Source: CBFCZU01 sp965602635 (GTDB lineage: Bacteria > Planctomycetota > Phycisphaerae > SM23-33). Taken from it: DNA of 11,098 nt. The notes beneath the pieces are model-generated. The model did no database searches and was not told the origin of the DNA. It worked only from the letters and a program-made list of their open reading frames with translations. Below, one piece after another: positions 1 through 6,467 of this stretch. Location of the stretch: the NCBI GenBank assembly GCA_965602635.1, contig CBFCZU010000143.1, positions 1-11,098 on the forward strand, given 5' to 3'. The first letter of the stretch is position 1. Each line of letters opens with the position of its first letter. The translations under genes were made by a program, and so were the position numbers.

Positions 1-974
1 AGCGGGTTGTGCTTGCCCCACTCGAACTCGGCGATCACGCCGCCCGTGCCGTCGTCGAGCGCCCGCCGGACGCGGGCAACCGACGCGCGAACCTCGTCGG
101 GCGTGCCGAACGGCATGATCCGCTGGCGATCGAGCTCGCCCCAGAAAGTCACCCGCCCGCGGAACCGCCGGCCGATCTCCTCGATGTCCATGCAGAAGAG
201 CTGCGAATTGATCGCGTCCATCCCCACCTCGATCAGGTCCTCGTAGATGGCGAAGATGTGCCCGTCGCTGTGGAAGAAGACCTTCTTGCCGGCGGCGTGC
301 ATGATGTCGCAATACTCGCGGTAGAGCGGCTTGAAGATCTTCCGCCACTGCCGCGGGTCGATCAGCAGCGCGTGCTGGGCGCCCCAGTCGTCCATGAAGG
401 CCAGGCCGTCGACGCCGGTCTTCACCCAGTGGGAAAGCTCCTTCAGGAAGAAGTCGTGCACCATCTCCAGCAGGCGGAACAGCTCGGCCGGCTGGTACGC
501 CAGGTCGAGGAAGAGGTTCTCCGAGCCGCGGAGGAACTGTATCCGCTCGAACGGGCGGAGGCTCGTCATGCACTTGAGGAACTTCTTGTCGCCGGCGAGG
601 TTGGCCTCGGCGACGCGGTTGACCTCGTCGAAGTCGGCCCGGTCGATGATCTCCCACGGCGGCTGGTAGCCGTCCAGGGCCGACCAGTCGGCCAGCGGCG
701 GGGCCTTGACCTCGCCGATGACGCCGTCCTCGGCCGCGGTGAAAACGCAGCCCCAATCGTCGGTGAAGACGCCCTTCCGGGCCTGCTCGCCCTCGCGGCG
801 GTCGCCCGGCGCCAGGGCGCCGGCCGAGGCGAAGTCGCCGGGGAACCGCTCCTGCATGGCCGCCAGATCGTCCTTGTGAAACATATCCACCCAGGGCAGG
901 ACCCACAGGTCGCGCGGCGCGCGGTCCGGCGAGCCGAAATCCAGCGTCCGAAAGACTCGTTCACGCGGCGTCAT
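1..974 (-). CDS. UroD-superfamily protein (uroporphyrinogen decarboxylase / methyltransferase-like), 3' end cut by window edge
   Basis: The first 324 codons of a UroD-fold (TIM barrel) protein are visible; the frame is still open at base 1, so the C-terminus is missing. The N-terminus MTPRERVFRTL...SPDRAP matches the usual start of UroD-like proteins. Residues 189-203 (DGLAFMDDWGAQHAL), 214-220 (FKPLYRE) and 229-260 (AGKKVFFHSDGHI, then GMDAINSQ) are the core barrel strands of this family. Members include haem-pathway decarboxylases and corrinoid/thiol methyltransferases. The HSDG at 235-238 replaces the His-x-Cys zinc motif of MtaA-type methyltransferases, so neither classical role can be assigned. 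ATG 974 was chosen because it gives the family N-terminus and has GAAAGG six bases upstream. It lies 25 bases after a paralog on the same strand, probably in one operon. No haem genes are nearby. The family call is firm; the substrate is unknown. Confidence 0.9.
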   Translation of the reverse strand, partial: MTPRERVFRTLDFGSPDRAPRDLWVLPWVDMFHKDDLAAMQERFPGDFASAGALAPGDRREGEQARKGVFTDDWGCVFTAAEDGVIGEVKAPPLADWSALDGYQPPWEIIDRADFDEVNRVAEANLAGDKKFLKCMTSLRPFERIQFLRGSENLFLDLAYQPAELFRLLEMVHDFFLKELSHWVKTGVDGLAFMDDWGAQHALLIDPRQWRKIFKPLYREYCDIMHAAGKKVFFHSDGHIFAIYEDLIEVGMDAINSQLFCMDIEEIGRRFRGRVTFWGELDRQRIMPFGTPDEVRASVARVRRALDDGTGGVIAEFEWGKHNP

Positions 975-999
975 GTCCAGCCTTTCATCCCAGGTGCCC

Positions 1000-2193
1000 C
1001 TACCCGTCGAACCGGCCGAAATGCTGGATCGCCGACATGATCAGCCTCATGCCGGTCAGGCGGGAGCCGTTGTTGATAGACCCGGCCGTGGTGAACAGCA
1101 GCCCGCGCGTCTCCCTGGCCATCTCGTGGTCGCGGAGGAACTCGCGGACGATCCCTTCCCGGTCGTCGCGGCTGAAGGTGAAGGGCGCCAGCTCGCCCAT
1201 GATGACCGCGCTCGGGCAATGCCGGCGGATGTGATCGACCATCACGGTCGGGCCGAAGTTGGTGTCGGTGAGGTTCAGCCGCCCGAGTATGGGCACGATG
1301 TGGCCCATGTCCGAGTCGCTGTGCTGGCCCCGCCGGTCGGACGGATCGGGGCTGTAGCGGTCGAAGACGCCCTTGAGGATCGGGCGCGCGAACACCTCGT
1401 ACATCTCCGGCGTCAGCAGGGCGCAGTTGTCGTCGGCCCAGCCCCACCCGCGGGGGGCCGTTTCAGGAGTGTAGCCGGCCTCGGCGTCGAGCACCCGGGC
1501 GACCTCGAGGATCGTACGCAGGATCGCCTCGCGGAACCGCACCGCCAGGTCCGCCTTGTCCAGGATCAGGAATACCAGGTTCTCCACGCCGTAGATGCTC
1601 ATGGCGAAGGTGACCGGGCCGCGCTGGTTGCGGTACAGCGGCGGCTTGACGCCCAGCGGCATCAGCCGGGCCTTCTGCTCGTCCCAGTCGTCCGGCAGGA
1701 TCGTGCTGCGGACGTCGCGCTGCTCGACGCGGTCAAGCAGTGCCTTCAGCTCGTCCTCGTCGCGCGCCACCTGCTGGAGCCACCACGAGCCGGCGTGCCA
1801 GACGTTCTCGCCCTCGAATACGTCGTGCAGCCCGCCGACGCCGGTGTACTGCCTGCTCGTGTCGCGCGGCGTCTCGCCGAGCAGCCTCCGGCCGACGATG
1901 GCCTCGGCCTTGTCGTTGTAGGCCTTGTTGAGTTCCAGCCGCCAGGGCTCGTCGGTCCCGTAGCGCCACTGGTCCTCGCCCACGCCGAGCTCGTCGAAGA
2001 CGCACTCGCCGCTCATCATGATCCCCAGGGCCACCTGCGGGATGTCCCGCCCGAAGGGGTCCGCCCGGGCCACTGCCTGGTCGGCCCAGAACCGCTCCAG
2101 GTCCACAGGCGCCATCCCGCCTTCGGCGGCCGTGCGAGACAGAAGCCAGTCGATCCTGGCCTGATCGTCGGGAAACTTCGCCACGTTAGCCAT
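1000..2193 (-). CDS. UroD-superfamily paralog (uroporphyrinogen decarboxylase-like protein)
   Basis: A complete 397-residue protein, distantly similar to its downstream neighbour. Residues 252-268 (WADDNCALLTPEMYEVF), 291-298 (HSDSDMGH), 309-320 (TDTNFGPTVMVD) and 330-336 (VIMGELA) align in order with DDWGAQHALLIDPRQW, HSDGHIFA, MDAINSQ and VTFWGEL of that protein. The same barrel with the same HSD motif is therefore present twice. The N-terminal 100 residues are longer and different, and W-rich (GSWWLQQV at 135-142). ATG 2193 is preferred: GAGGACG precedes it and a TATGAT box at 2216-2221 would put the transcript start downstream of the two in-frame ATGs at 2217 and 2220. The reading frame continues upstream through the antisense of the amidohydrolase without a stop, which is a GC artefact and not a fusion. 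Reaction unknown. Confidence 0.88.
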   Translation of the reverse strand: MANVAKFPDDQARIDWLLSRTAAEGGMAPVDLERFWADQAVARADPFGRDIPQVALGIMMSGECVFDELGVGEDQWRYGTDEPWRLELNKAYNDKAEAIVGRRLLGETPRDTSRQYTGVGGLHDVFEGENVWHAGSWWLQQVARDEDELKALLDRVEQRDVRSTILPDDWDEQKARLMPLGVKPPLYRNQRGPVTFAMSIYGVENLVFLILDKADLAVRFREAILRTILEVARVLDAEAGYTPETAPRGWGWADDNCALLTPEMYEVFARPILKGVFDRYSPDPSDRRGQHSDSDMGHIVPILGRLNLTDTNFGPTVMVDHIRRHCPSAVIMGELAPFTFSRDDREGIVREFLRDHEMARETRGLLFTTAGSINNGSRLTGMRLIMSAIQHFGRFDG

Positions 2194-2215
2194 GCGCGTC
2201 CGTCCTCGGGCGGCC

Positions 2216-2244
2216 ATCATAAGGACGGCGTGGCGAAAGGAAAG
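2216..2244 (-). promoter_or_regulatory. Candidate promoter for the UroD-like pair
   Basis: On the minus strand TATGAT (2221 to 2216, 5 of 6 to the sigma70 -10 consensus) lies about 23 bases before ATG 2193. The -35 position at 17 bases (2239-2244) is CTTTCC, which is poor. The box predicts a leader of about 15 bases carrying GAGGACG. Support comes from one box only. Confidence 0.35.
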
Positions 2245-2277
2245 CCCCAGGCCGCCGAAGCCCGCCCCGCCATGAGG

Positions 2278-2306
2278 TGGAAAACCGCCCGGCCTGCGGT
2301 TAGCAT
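2278..2306 (+). promoter_or_regulatory. Candidate promoter with near-leaderless start for the M20 amidohydrolase
   Basis: TGGAAA (2278-2283), a 17-base spacer and TAGCAT (2301-2306) form a sigma70-like pair, each box 4 of 6 to consensus. The ATG at 2317 follows the -10 box by ten bases. Transcription would start only a few bases before it, and no Shine-Dalgarno sequence is present between them. The same -35 hexamer, TGGAAA, occurs with a 17-base spacer before the lipoprotein gene at 9155. Confidence 0.4.
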
Positions 2307-2316
2307 TCAGCCCACC

Positions 2317-3675
2317 ATGGCCAAGACCAAGCTGAAGCTCAAGTCGTCGCCGCACCTGCGGCGTGTCCGTTCGGCGGTGGGCAGGTTGTCGGAGGAGGCG
2401 ATCTCGGCCGCGGAGGCCATCGCCGACTTCGCCGAACCGCCCATGCTGGAGTTCAAGTCGTCGCAGGCCCTCGAGGAATTGCTCGCCGCCCACGGCTTCA
2501 AGGTGACGCGCCCCTACCGGAAGATCCCGACGGCCTTCCGCGCCTCGGCCGGCGCGGGCAAGCCCGTCATCGGCATCCTGGCCGAGTACGACGCCCTGCC
2601 CGACTGCGGGCCCAAGTCGGGCCAGTGGGGCCACGGGTGCGGGCACAACCTGCTGGGCGTGGCGGCGGCCGTCGGCGGGATCGCCGCGGCTAAGGCGCTG
2701 GCGGGCCTGGGGCGAGCAGGCCGGGTGATCGTCTTCGGCTGCCCGGCGGAGGAGGCGCTGAGCGGGAAGATTTTCATGGCCGCCCAGCGCGCGTTCACCG
2801 GGCTGGACGCCGTGTTGGCCTGGCACCCCGGCGGCAACACCATCGTCAACGCCGCCGGCGGCGCCGCCATGGACTCGATCATCTTCCGCTTCCGCGGGCG
2901 GACCGCCCACGCCGCCGGAGGGCCACACGAAGGCCGCAGCGCGCTCGACGCCGCCGTGCTCACCGACATCGCCGTCAACTACCTCCGCGAGCACGTCTGG
3001 GAGCACGCCCGCATGCACTCGGTAATCACCGACGGCGGGACCGCGCCCAACGTCGTGCCCGACACCGCGGAAATCTGGTACTTCGTCCGCAGCAACGACC
3101 GCAAGCAGGTGGACGAGCTGCGCCAGCGGGTGCGCCAGTGCGCTCAGGCGGGGGCGATGGCCACAGGCACGCGCTGGCGGATGAAAGTGCAAACGGCCAT
3201 CACCGAGCGAATCCGCAACGACGCGATGGCCGAGATGCTGGACGCGCTGCTGCACCGTTGCGGGGCGCCGAAGTTCACGCCCGCCGAGGCCCGCGCCGCC
3301 GCCAAGCAGCTTGGGGGCAAGAAATACGCCACGGGGATCGAGCCGCCGCGGACCGCCCCGGGGCGCGGCAGCAGCGACGAGGACAACGTCTCCTGGTTCG
3401 CCCCGCTGGGCAGCGTCGGCGTGGCGTGCGTGCCGAAGGACACCACCGGGCACCACCGCGACTACGCCGCCGCGATACGGCTGGCCGGGGCGCACCGGGG
3501 AATGCTCAAGGCCGCCGAGGTGCTCGCGGCCGCGGCCGTGGAGCTCGCCCTCAACGCCCCGCTGCTGCGAAAGGCCAAGGAACAGTTCAAGCGGAAGCGG
3601 CGCGGCAAGAAATACGACCTGCCCATCCGCACAGACGCCGTGCCGGGCAGCTACGTGCAAAGCAGCGACCGGTAG
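2317..3675 (+). CDS. M20D-family amidohydrolase, AbgB-like (p-aminobenzoyl-glutamate hydrolase subunit B type)
   Basis: A cytosolic di-metal peptidase/amidohydrolase of 452 residues. Motifs in order: EYDALPD at 90-96; GHGCGHNLLG at 106-115 with metal-binding Cys108 and His110; PAEE at 143-146 with the catalytic Glu and a metal-ligand Glu; AWHPGG at 168-173; the RTAHAAGGPHEGRSALDA dimerisation-domain segment at 195-212; and GSSDEDNVSW then GHHRDYAA at 351-384. The GHGCGHN core and the W-H-P and H-x-D elements match AbgB, which cleaves p-aminobenzoyl-glutamate; related M20D enzymes act on other N-acyl amino acids, so the substrate is inferred only. ATG 2317 is used because a promoter-like pair ends at 2306; an in-frame ATG at 2272 lies upstream of it. 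The C-terminal tail is Lys/Arg-rich (KEQFKRKRRGKK at 421-432). No partner AbgA-like gene is in view. Confidence 0.9.
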   Translation: MAKTKLKLKSSPHLRRVRSAVGRLSEEAISAAEAIADFAEPPMLEFKSSQALEELLAAHGFKVTRPYRKIPTAFRASAGAGKPVIGILAEYDALPDCGPKSGQWGHGCGHNLLGVAAAVGGIAAAKALAGLGRAGRVIVFGCPAEEALSGKIFMAAQRAFTGLDAVLAWHPGGNTIVNAAGGAAMDSIIFRFRGRTAHAAGGPHEGRSALDAAVLTDIAVNYLREHVWEHARMHSVITDGGTAPNVVPDTAEIWYFVRSNDRKQVDELRQRVRQCAQAGAMATGTRWRMKVQTAITERIRNDAMAEMLDALLHRCGAPKFTPAEARAAAKQLGGKKYATGIEPPRTAPGRGSSDEDNVSWFAPLGSVGVACVPKDTTGHHRDYAAAIRLAGAHRGMLKAAEVLAAAAVELALNAPLLRKAKEQFKRKRRGKKYDLPIRTDAVPGSYVQSSDR

Positions 3676-3685
3676 CCCGCCAGAG

Positions 3686-3748
3686 GCGTGCGACACTGAG
3701 GCGCAAAGCTGCGGAGGGGAAGAAGAGAGGAAGAGGGTTTCTGTCTCT
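3686..3748. repeat. Interspersed-repeat-like spacer with homopurine tract between convergent genes
   Basis: The spacer between the amidohydrolase and EF-P stops reads, on the minus strand, CTCCGCAGCTTTGCGCCTCA. This resembles the CTCTGCG/CTTTGCGCCT text of a repeat scattered between genes in many environmental bacteria (recalled, not searched). It is followed on the plus strand by an uninterrupted 25-base purine run (3713-3737) and then a pyrimidine-rich stretch (3738-3751). GAGAG and CTCTC in these runs can pair, so the spacer might also serve as a weak two-way terminator. No other copy is in the window. Confidence 0.35.
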
Positions 3749-3749
3749 C

Positions 3750-4310
3750 TCAGGCTCGGCTGAGATACTCTCCGTTGCGGGTGTCCACCTTGATGACCTC
3801 GCCGTTCTTGATGAACGGGGGCACCCTGACCCTGGCCCCGCCCTCGCAACGAGCGTCCTTCGTCTGGGCGGTGGCGGTAGCGCCCTTCAGCTCCGGGGGA
3901 GTGTCCACGACCTTCAGCTCGACCGTGTTGGGCAGCTCGGCCGACACCGCCGACCCCTCCACGAAGGCCACCTCCAGCTCGATGTTGGGCGCCAGGTACA
4001 CCCCCTTCTCGCCGATAAGCTCGGCCGGCAGCTCCACCTGCTCGAACGTATCCCTGTCCATCACCACGTGATGGCCGCCGTCTGAGTACAGGTACTCCAT
4101 CTTCTTTCGGTCGAACATGGCCTGCTCAAACGTCTCGGTCGTGCGGAAGCGGTTGCCGACGATCTGGCCGGTCTTGGCGTTCTTCAGCTCGATCTGCATG
4201 ATCGAGCCGCCCTTGCCCTTGACCACGTGGTCAACGCTGAAGACGACCCATACGTCGTCCTTGTACGTAACGCCCATCCCGCGGCGGAGATGGATTGCCT
4301 TGATGCTCAT
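3750..4310 (-). CDS. efp: Translation elongation factor P
   Basis: EF-P binds ribosomes stalled at consecutive prolines and stimulates peptide-bond formation. The 186 residues match the family length and its three beta-barrel domains: a KOW-like N-domain (about 1-64), an OB domain (65-127) with the YLYSDGGHHVVMD segment, and a C-terminal OB domain with VELKVVDTPPELKGAT, VPPFIKNGEVIKVDT and the terminal GEYLSRA. The loop that carries the modified residue reads VVKGKGG (29-35), placing Lys33 where E. coli has Lys34. The usual Pro before that Gly is replaced by Lys31. ATG 4310 has GGAG six bases upstream. The gene is monocistronic, convergent with the amidohydrolase and divergent from a membrane-protein gene. 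No lysine-modifying gene (epmA, epmB) is in view. Confidence 0.97.
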   Translation of the reverse strand: MSIKAIHLRRGMGVTYKDDVWVVFSVDHVVKGKGGSIMQIELKNAKTGQIVGNRFRTTETFEQAMFDRKKMEYLYSDGGHHVVMDRDTFEQVELPAELIGEKGVYLAPNIELEVAFVEGSAVSAELPNTVELKVVDTPPELKGATATAQTKDARCEGGARVRVPPFIKNGEVIKVDTRNGEYLSRA

Positions 4311-4347
4311 GGACTACTCCTGTAAGCGGTGACCCAAACGTCGCTGT

Positions 4348-4376
4348 AGTTTACGCGGCGCGGGCGGGCTTTTCAA
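4348..4376 (-). promoter_or_regulatory. Sigma70-type promoter for efp
   Basis: On the minus strand TTGAAA (4376 to 4371, 5 of 6 to consensus), a spacer of exactly 17 bases and TAAACT (4353 to 4348, 4 of 6) stand before efp. Transcription would start near 4341, giving a leader of about 30 bases that contains the GGAG ribosome site. It is among the best promoter-like pairs in the window. Confidence 0.6.
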
Positions 4377-4433
4377 GCCGATGGCGCCCCGCCGGGGGCG
4401 CGAACTCACCCGCCGCGCGGCGGCGAAGTGGGC

Positions 4434-4439
4434 TACAAT
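4434..4439 (+). promoter_or_regulatory. -10 box directly ahead of a start codon
   Basis: TACAAT (5 of 6 to consensus) ends nine bases before ATG 4449, so a transcript starting 6-8 bases after it would have essentially no leader. No convincing -35 lies 16-18 bases upstream (that stretch is CGCCGC-rich) and no Shine-Dalgarno sequence precedes the ATG. Confidence 0.4.
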
Positions 4440-4448
4440 ATCGCGGCC

Positions 4449-5543
4449 ATGGACAGCATCACACAAGGCCTGCTGGGGGCGGTGACGGCGCAGCTTGGGT
4501 TCCGTCAGCGGATCGGGCGCGACGCCGGCTGGGCCGCAGCCGCAACCGCTCTCGTCGCCGACGCCGACAGCTACGTCGTTCGCGGCCTGGGGTTGACCTA
4601 CGCCGGGCAGGCAGACCTCGCCCACATGGCCTACCACCGGGGCATCAGCCATTCGCTGCTGGCCGTGCCGGTGATCGCCGCCGCCTCGGCCGGCGCGTGG
4701 TGGCTGCTGCGGCGCGGAATCGCACGCCTCAGGGGGCGCGAAAAGTCAGGTCCGCGGTTCGCTCTGCTGTACGCCTGCTGCTTTGTGGCCGCACTGAGCC
4801 ATCCGCTGCTCGACCTGTTCACCAGCTATGGGACGCAACTGCTGTCACCGATCACCAACGCCCGCTTTGCCATCGACGCCCTGCCGTTCATCGACATCAT
4901 ATACACGCCGATCCTGATACTGACGCTGCTGGGCTGCTACGTCGCCCGCAAGCTGGCGGGCAACTGGCGGCGGGCGACGGCGCGGGTCGCCTGGGCGGGC
5001 TTTGCCCTTTCGCTCGCCTACACCGGCGCGGGTTACGCGCTGGGGCGGCTGGCGATCCACAAGGCCGCCGGCGTCTGGGGACCGCCGGGTGAGGCCGAGA
5101 AGCCGGCGCAGTGCCGCGCCTCGCCCATGATCCCCACCATCTTCGTCTGGCGGGTGGTCCGGCGGACGCCGGAGCGGTGGTCCACCGCCAGGATCAACGT
5201 GCTGTTCGCCGTTGACGGCGACCGGCGGCTTCGCGGCGAGGCGCCGGTGGTGGACAACCGGTGGGTCCGCCGGGCCCGCCGACTGACCGCCGTACGGACG
5301 TACGACTGGTTCGCCATGGGCCAGACGCGGGCGACGTACGAGTTCACCGCCGGGCGCCACGTGGTGGAGTTCCACGACATGCGTTTTTCCTTCCCGCCCG
5401 AGAGCGTCAACAGCATGTGGCCGATGCGGGTGGTCTTCGATCGCGACGGATCGCTCGGCCGCGCCGGCTGGCAGCGGCACTTCCGCCGGGGAGGCATAGG
5501 CCGGGCCCTCCGCCAGGCCTGGGGCTACCTCTGGAAACCCTAG
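4449..5543 (+). CDS. YdjM-type inner-membrane protein (DUF457-like, putative metal-dependent hydrolase)
   Basis: A 364-residue protein with the family N-terminus MDSITQGLLGAVTAQ, then HRGISHS (63-69) and SHPLLDLFTSYGTQLLSP (117-134). The conserved His and Asp residues suggest metal binding. Hydrophobic segments lie near 27-36, 70-86, 104-117, 147-166 and 180-200, indicating a multi-pass membrane N-half. Residues 201-364 form a soluble tail with few hydrophobic stretches (WRVVRRTPERW, YDWFAMGQTRATYEF). The family is annotated as membrane-bound metal-dependent hydrolase, with E. coli YdjM named as LexA-regulated; biochemical function is not established. ATG 4449 was preferred over the upstream in-frame GTG at 4428 because MDSITQ is the family start and TACAAT lies between the two. 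No LexA-box-like palindrome was noticed upstream. Confidence 0.85.
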   Translation: MDSITQGLLGAVTAQLGFRQRIGRDAGWAAAATALVADADSYVVRGLGLTYAGQADLAHMAYHRGISHSLLAVPVIAAASAGAWWLLRRGIARLRGREKSGPRFALLYACCFVAALSHPLLDLFTSYGTQLLSPITNARFAIDALPFIDIIYTPILILTLLGCYVARKLAGNWRRATARVAWAGFALSLAYTGAGYALGRLAIHKAAGVWGPPGEAEKPAQCRASPMIPTIFVWRVVRRTPERWSTARINVLFAVDGDRRLRGEAPVVDNRWVRRARRLTAVRTYDWFAMGQTRATYEFTAGRHVVEFHDMRFSFPPESVNSMWPMRVVFDRDGSLGRAGWQRHFRRGGIGRALRQAWGYLWKP

Positions 5544-5546
5544 CCC

Positions 5547-5575
5547 GGATGTTGCACGATGCTGGTGCAACATCC
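5547..5575. terminator. Perfect 11-bp hairpin just after the YdjM-like gene
   Basis: GGATGTTGCAC (5547-5557) and GTGCAACATCC (5565-5575) are exact reverse complements around a seven-base loop, starting four bases after the stop codon. No T-tract follows. It may terminate the upstream transcript, or it may be the first unit of the hairpin cluster running to 5688. Confidence 0.5.
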
Positions 5576-5586
5576 GCCCTCTGGGC

Positions 5587-5688
5587 TTCGACGCGAGCGA
5601 CTTACGTCGCTCTTGCTCAGGGCTAGCCTTGAGCGAGGCGCGAAGCGCCGAGTCGAAACCTTTGCGAGAGAACCGTCTCTCGCAAAGG
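5587..5688. repeat. Branched palindromic element (REP/MITE-like), several nested hairpins
   Basis: An outer pair TTCGAC (5587-5592) / GTCGAA (5652-5657) encloses three inner stems: GAGCGAC/GTCGCTC (5595-5601 and 5606-5612, loop TTAC); a 20-base palindrome with one G-T mismatch (5615-5634, centre GGCTAGCC); and GGCGC/GCGCC (5637-5641 and 5645-5649, loop GAA). Immediately after comes a perfect 13-bp stem, CCTTTGCGAGAGA (5659-5671) / TCTCTCGCAAAGG (5676-5688), with a four-base loop. TTCGAC...GTCGAA elements with a central GCTCAGG-type palindrome are recalled as intergenic repeats in environmental bacterial genomes. Copy number here cannot be judged from one window. Confidence 0.6.
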
Positions 5689-5694
5689 TGCTTA

Positions 5695-5752
5695 TTGCAT
5701 AGACCCGGAAGGGATCATGTAATGAGCAGGCTAGCGCCGCGGGGGGTATCAT
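5695..5752 (+). promoter_or_regulatory. Weak candidate promoters for the SGNH hydrolase
   Basis: Two options exist in the gene-free stretch. TTGCAT (5695-5700), 17 bases, TGTAAT (5718-5723) gives a 3-of-6 and a 5-of-6 box. TATCAT (5747-5752) is a 5-of-6 -10 box with no good -35. Neither is strong; the gene has a proper Shine-Dalgarno sequence, so a normal leader is expected. Confidence 0.25.
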
Positions 5753-5791
5753 CCTGGGCTTGACCGGCGAGTGTCCTTCAGGAGAGACGAA

Positions 5792-6445
5792 ATGAGCGAC
5801 AGCGGCAAGCTGGCCATACGTGACGACCAGAAGGTGGTATTCATCGGCGACAGCATTACCGACTGCGGGCGGCGGACCGAGGCGGCGCCGCTCGGGGCCG
5901 GATACGTCCGAGACGTAGTCGCACTCATCACGTGCAGGTACCCGCAGCGCAAGATCCGCTTCATCAACGAGGGCATCGGCGGCGACGTCGTGACCGGCCT
6001 GCGCGAGCGCTGGGACGACGACCTGCTGGTTCACAAGCCCGACTGGGTGAGCGTGATGATCGGCATCAACGACCTCCACCGCACGCTGCGCGGCGCCCCC
6101 GAGGCCGTGCCGCCGGACCTCTACCGCGAGGCGTACACCCAGTGCCTGGAGCGCACGGCCGAGAACACGTCGGCCAAGCTCATCCTGATGGACCCGTTCT
6201 ACATGAGCCGGGCGGCCGATCCGCACAGTTGGCGGGCGAAGGCGCTTGAGCTGCTGGACGAGTACATCGCCGTCGTGACGGACCTGGCGGAGAAGTTCGG
6301 TGCGACCCACATCCGCCTGCACGAGATGTTCCAGCGGGTGCTGGAGCACAAGGCCAGCGACTTCATCTGCCCCGAGCCGGTCCACCCCAACCCGGTCGGG
6401 CACCTGATGATCGCCCACGAATGGCTCAAGGCGGTCAACTGGTGA
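5792..6445 (+). CDS. SGNH/GDSL-family hydrolase (esterase or deacetylase type)
   Basis: A 217-residue protein of the compact single-domain SGNH hydrolase type, probably cytosolic because it has no signal peptide. Block I is FIGDSITDCG (18-26; nucleophile Ser21). Block II is NEGIGGDVV (59-67; oxyanion Gly). Block III is GIND (91-94; Asn93). Block V is PEPVHPNPVGH (194-204; His198). The residue three before the catalytic His, normally Asp in DxxH, is Glu195. Members deacylate esters, often acetyl groups on carbohydrates; the substrate cannot be told here. ATG 5792 has AGGAGA six bases upstream, which decides it against an in-frame start at 5771. It ends 22 bases from the convergent ribBA, with a GC hairpin between. 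Confidence 0.9.
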   Translation: MSDSGKLAIRDDQKVVFIGDSITDCGRRTEAAPLGAGYVRDVVALITCRYPQRKIRFINEGIGGDVVTGLRERWDDDLLVHKPDWVSVMIGINDLHRTLRGAPEAVPPDLYREAYTQCLERTAENTSAKLILMDPFYMSRAADPHSWRAKALELLDEYIAVVTDLAEKFGATHIRLHEMFQRVLEHKASDFICPEPVHPNPVGHLMIAHEWLKAVNW

Positions 6446-6446
6446 C

Positions 6447-6462
6447 GGGCCCGGCTGGGCCC
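6447..6462. terminator. GC hairpin between convergent genes
   Basis: GGGCCC (6447-6452), loop GGCT and GGGCCC (6457-6462) form a six-base all-GC stem in the 22 bases separating the SGNH hydrolase and ribBA stop codons. The symmetric stem could serve both directions. There is no T-tract on either side, so intrinsic termination is inferred from position alone. Confidence 0.45.
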
Positions 6463-6467
6463 CGGCC

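Noticed and set aside
9..1040. 343-codon plus-strand frame at the left edge
   Set aside because: It is antisense to the UroD-like gene, whose minus-strand translation carries unmistakable conserved motifs.
973..3675. 900-codon plus-strand frame that would fuse sequence over the UroD-like gene to the amidohydrolase
   Set aside because: Only the part from 2317 has family motifs. The earlier part is antisense to a clear UroD-like gene and is open only because GC-rich codons rarely create stops on the opposite strand.
2194..3849. Upstream extension of the UroD-like frame on the minus strand (949 codons in total)
   Set aside because: The extension is antisense to the M20 amidohydrolase, shows no family motif, and lies upstream of a better start with its own ribosome site and -10 box.
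5547..5688. CRISPR array or tRNA in the gap before the SGNH hydrolase
   Set aside because: The stems differ from each other, there are no equal-length spacers, and no cloverleaf with anticodon and TTC-type arms can be drawn.
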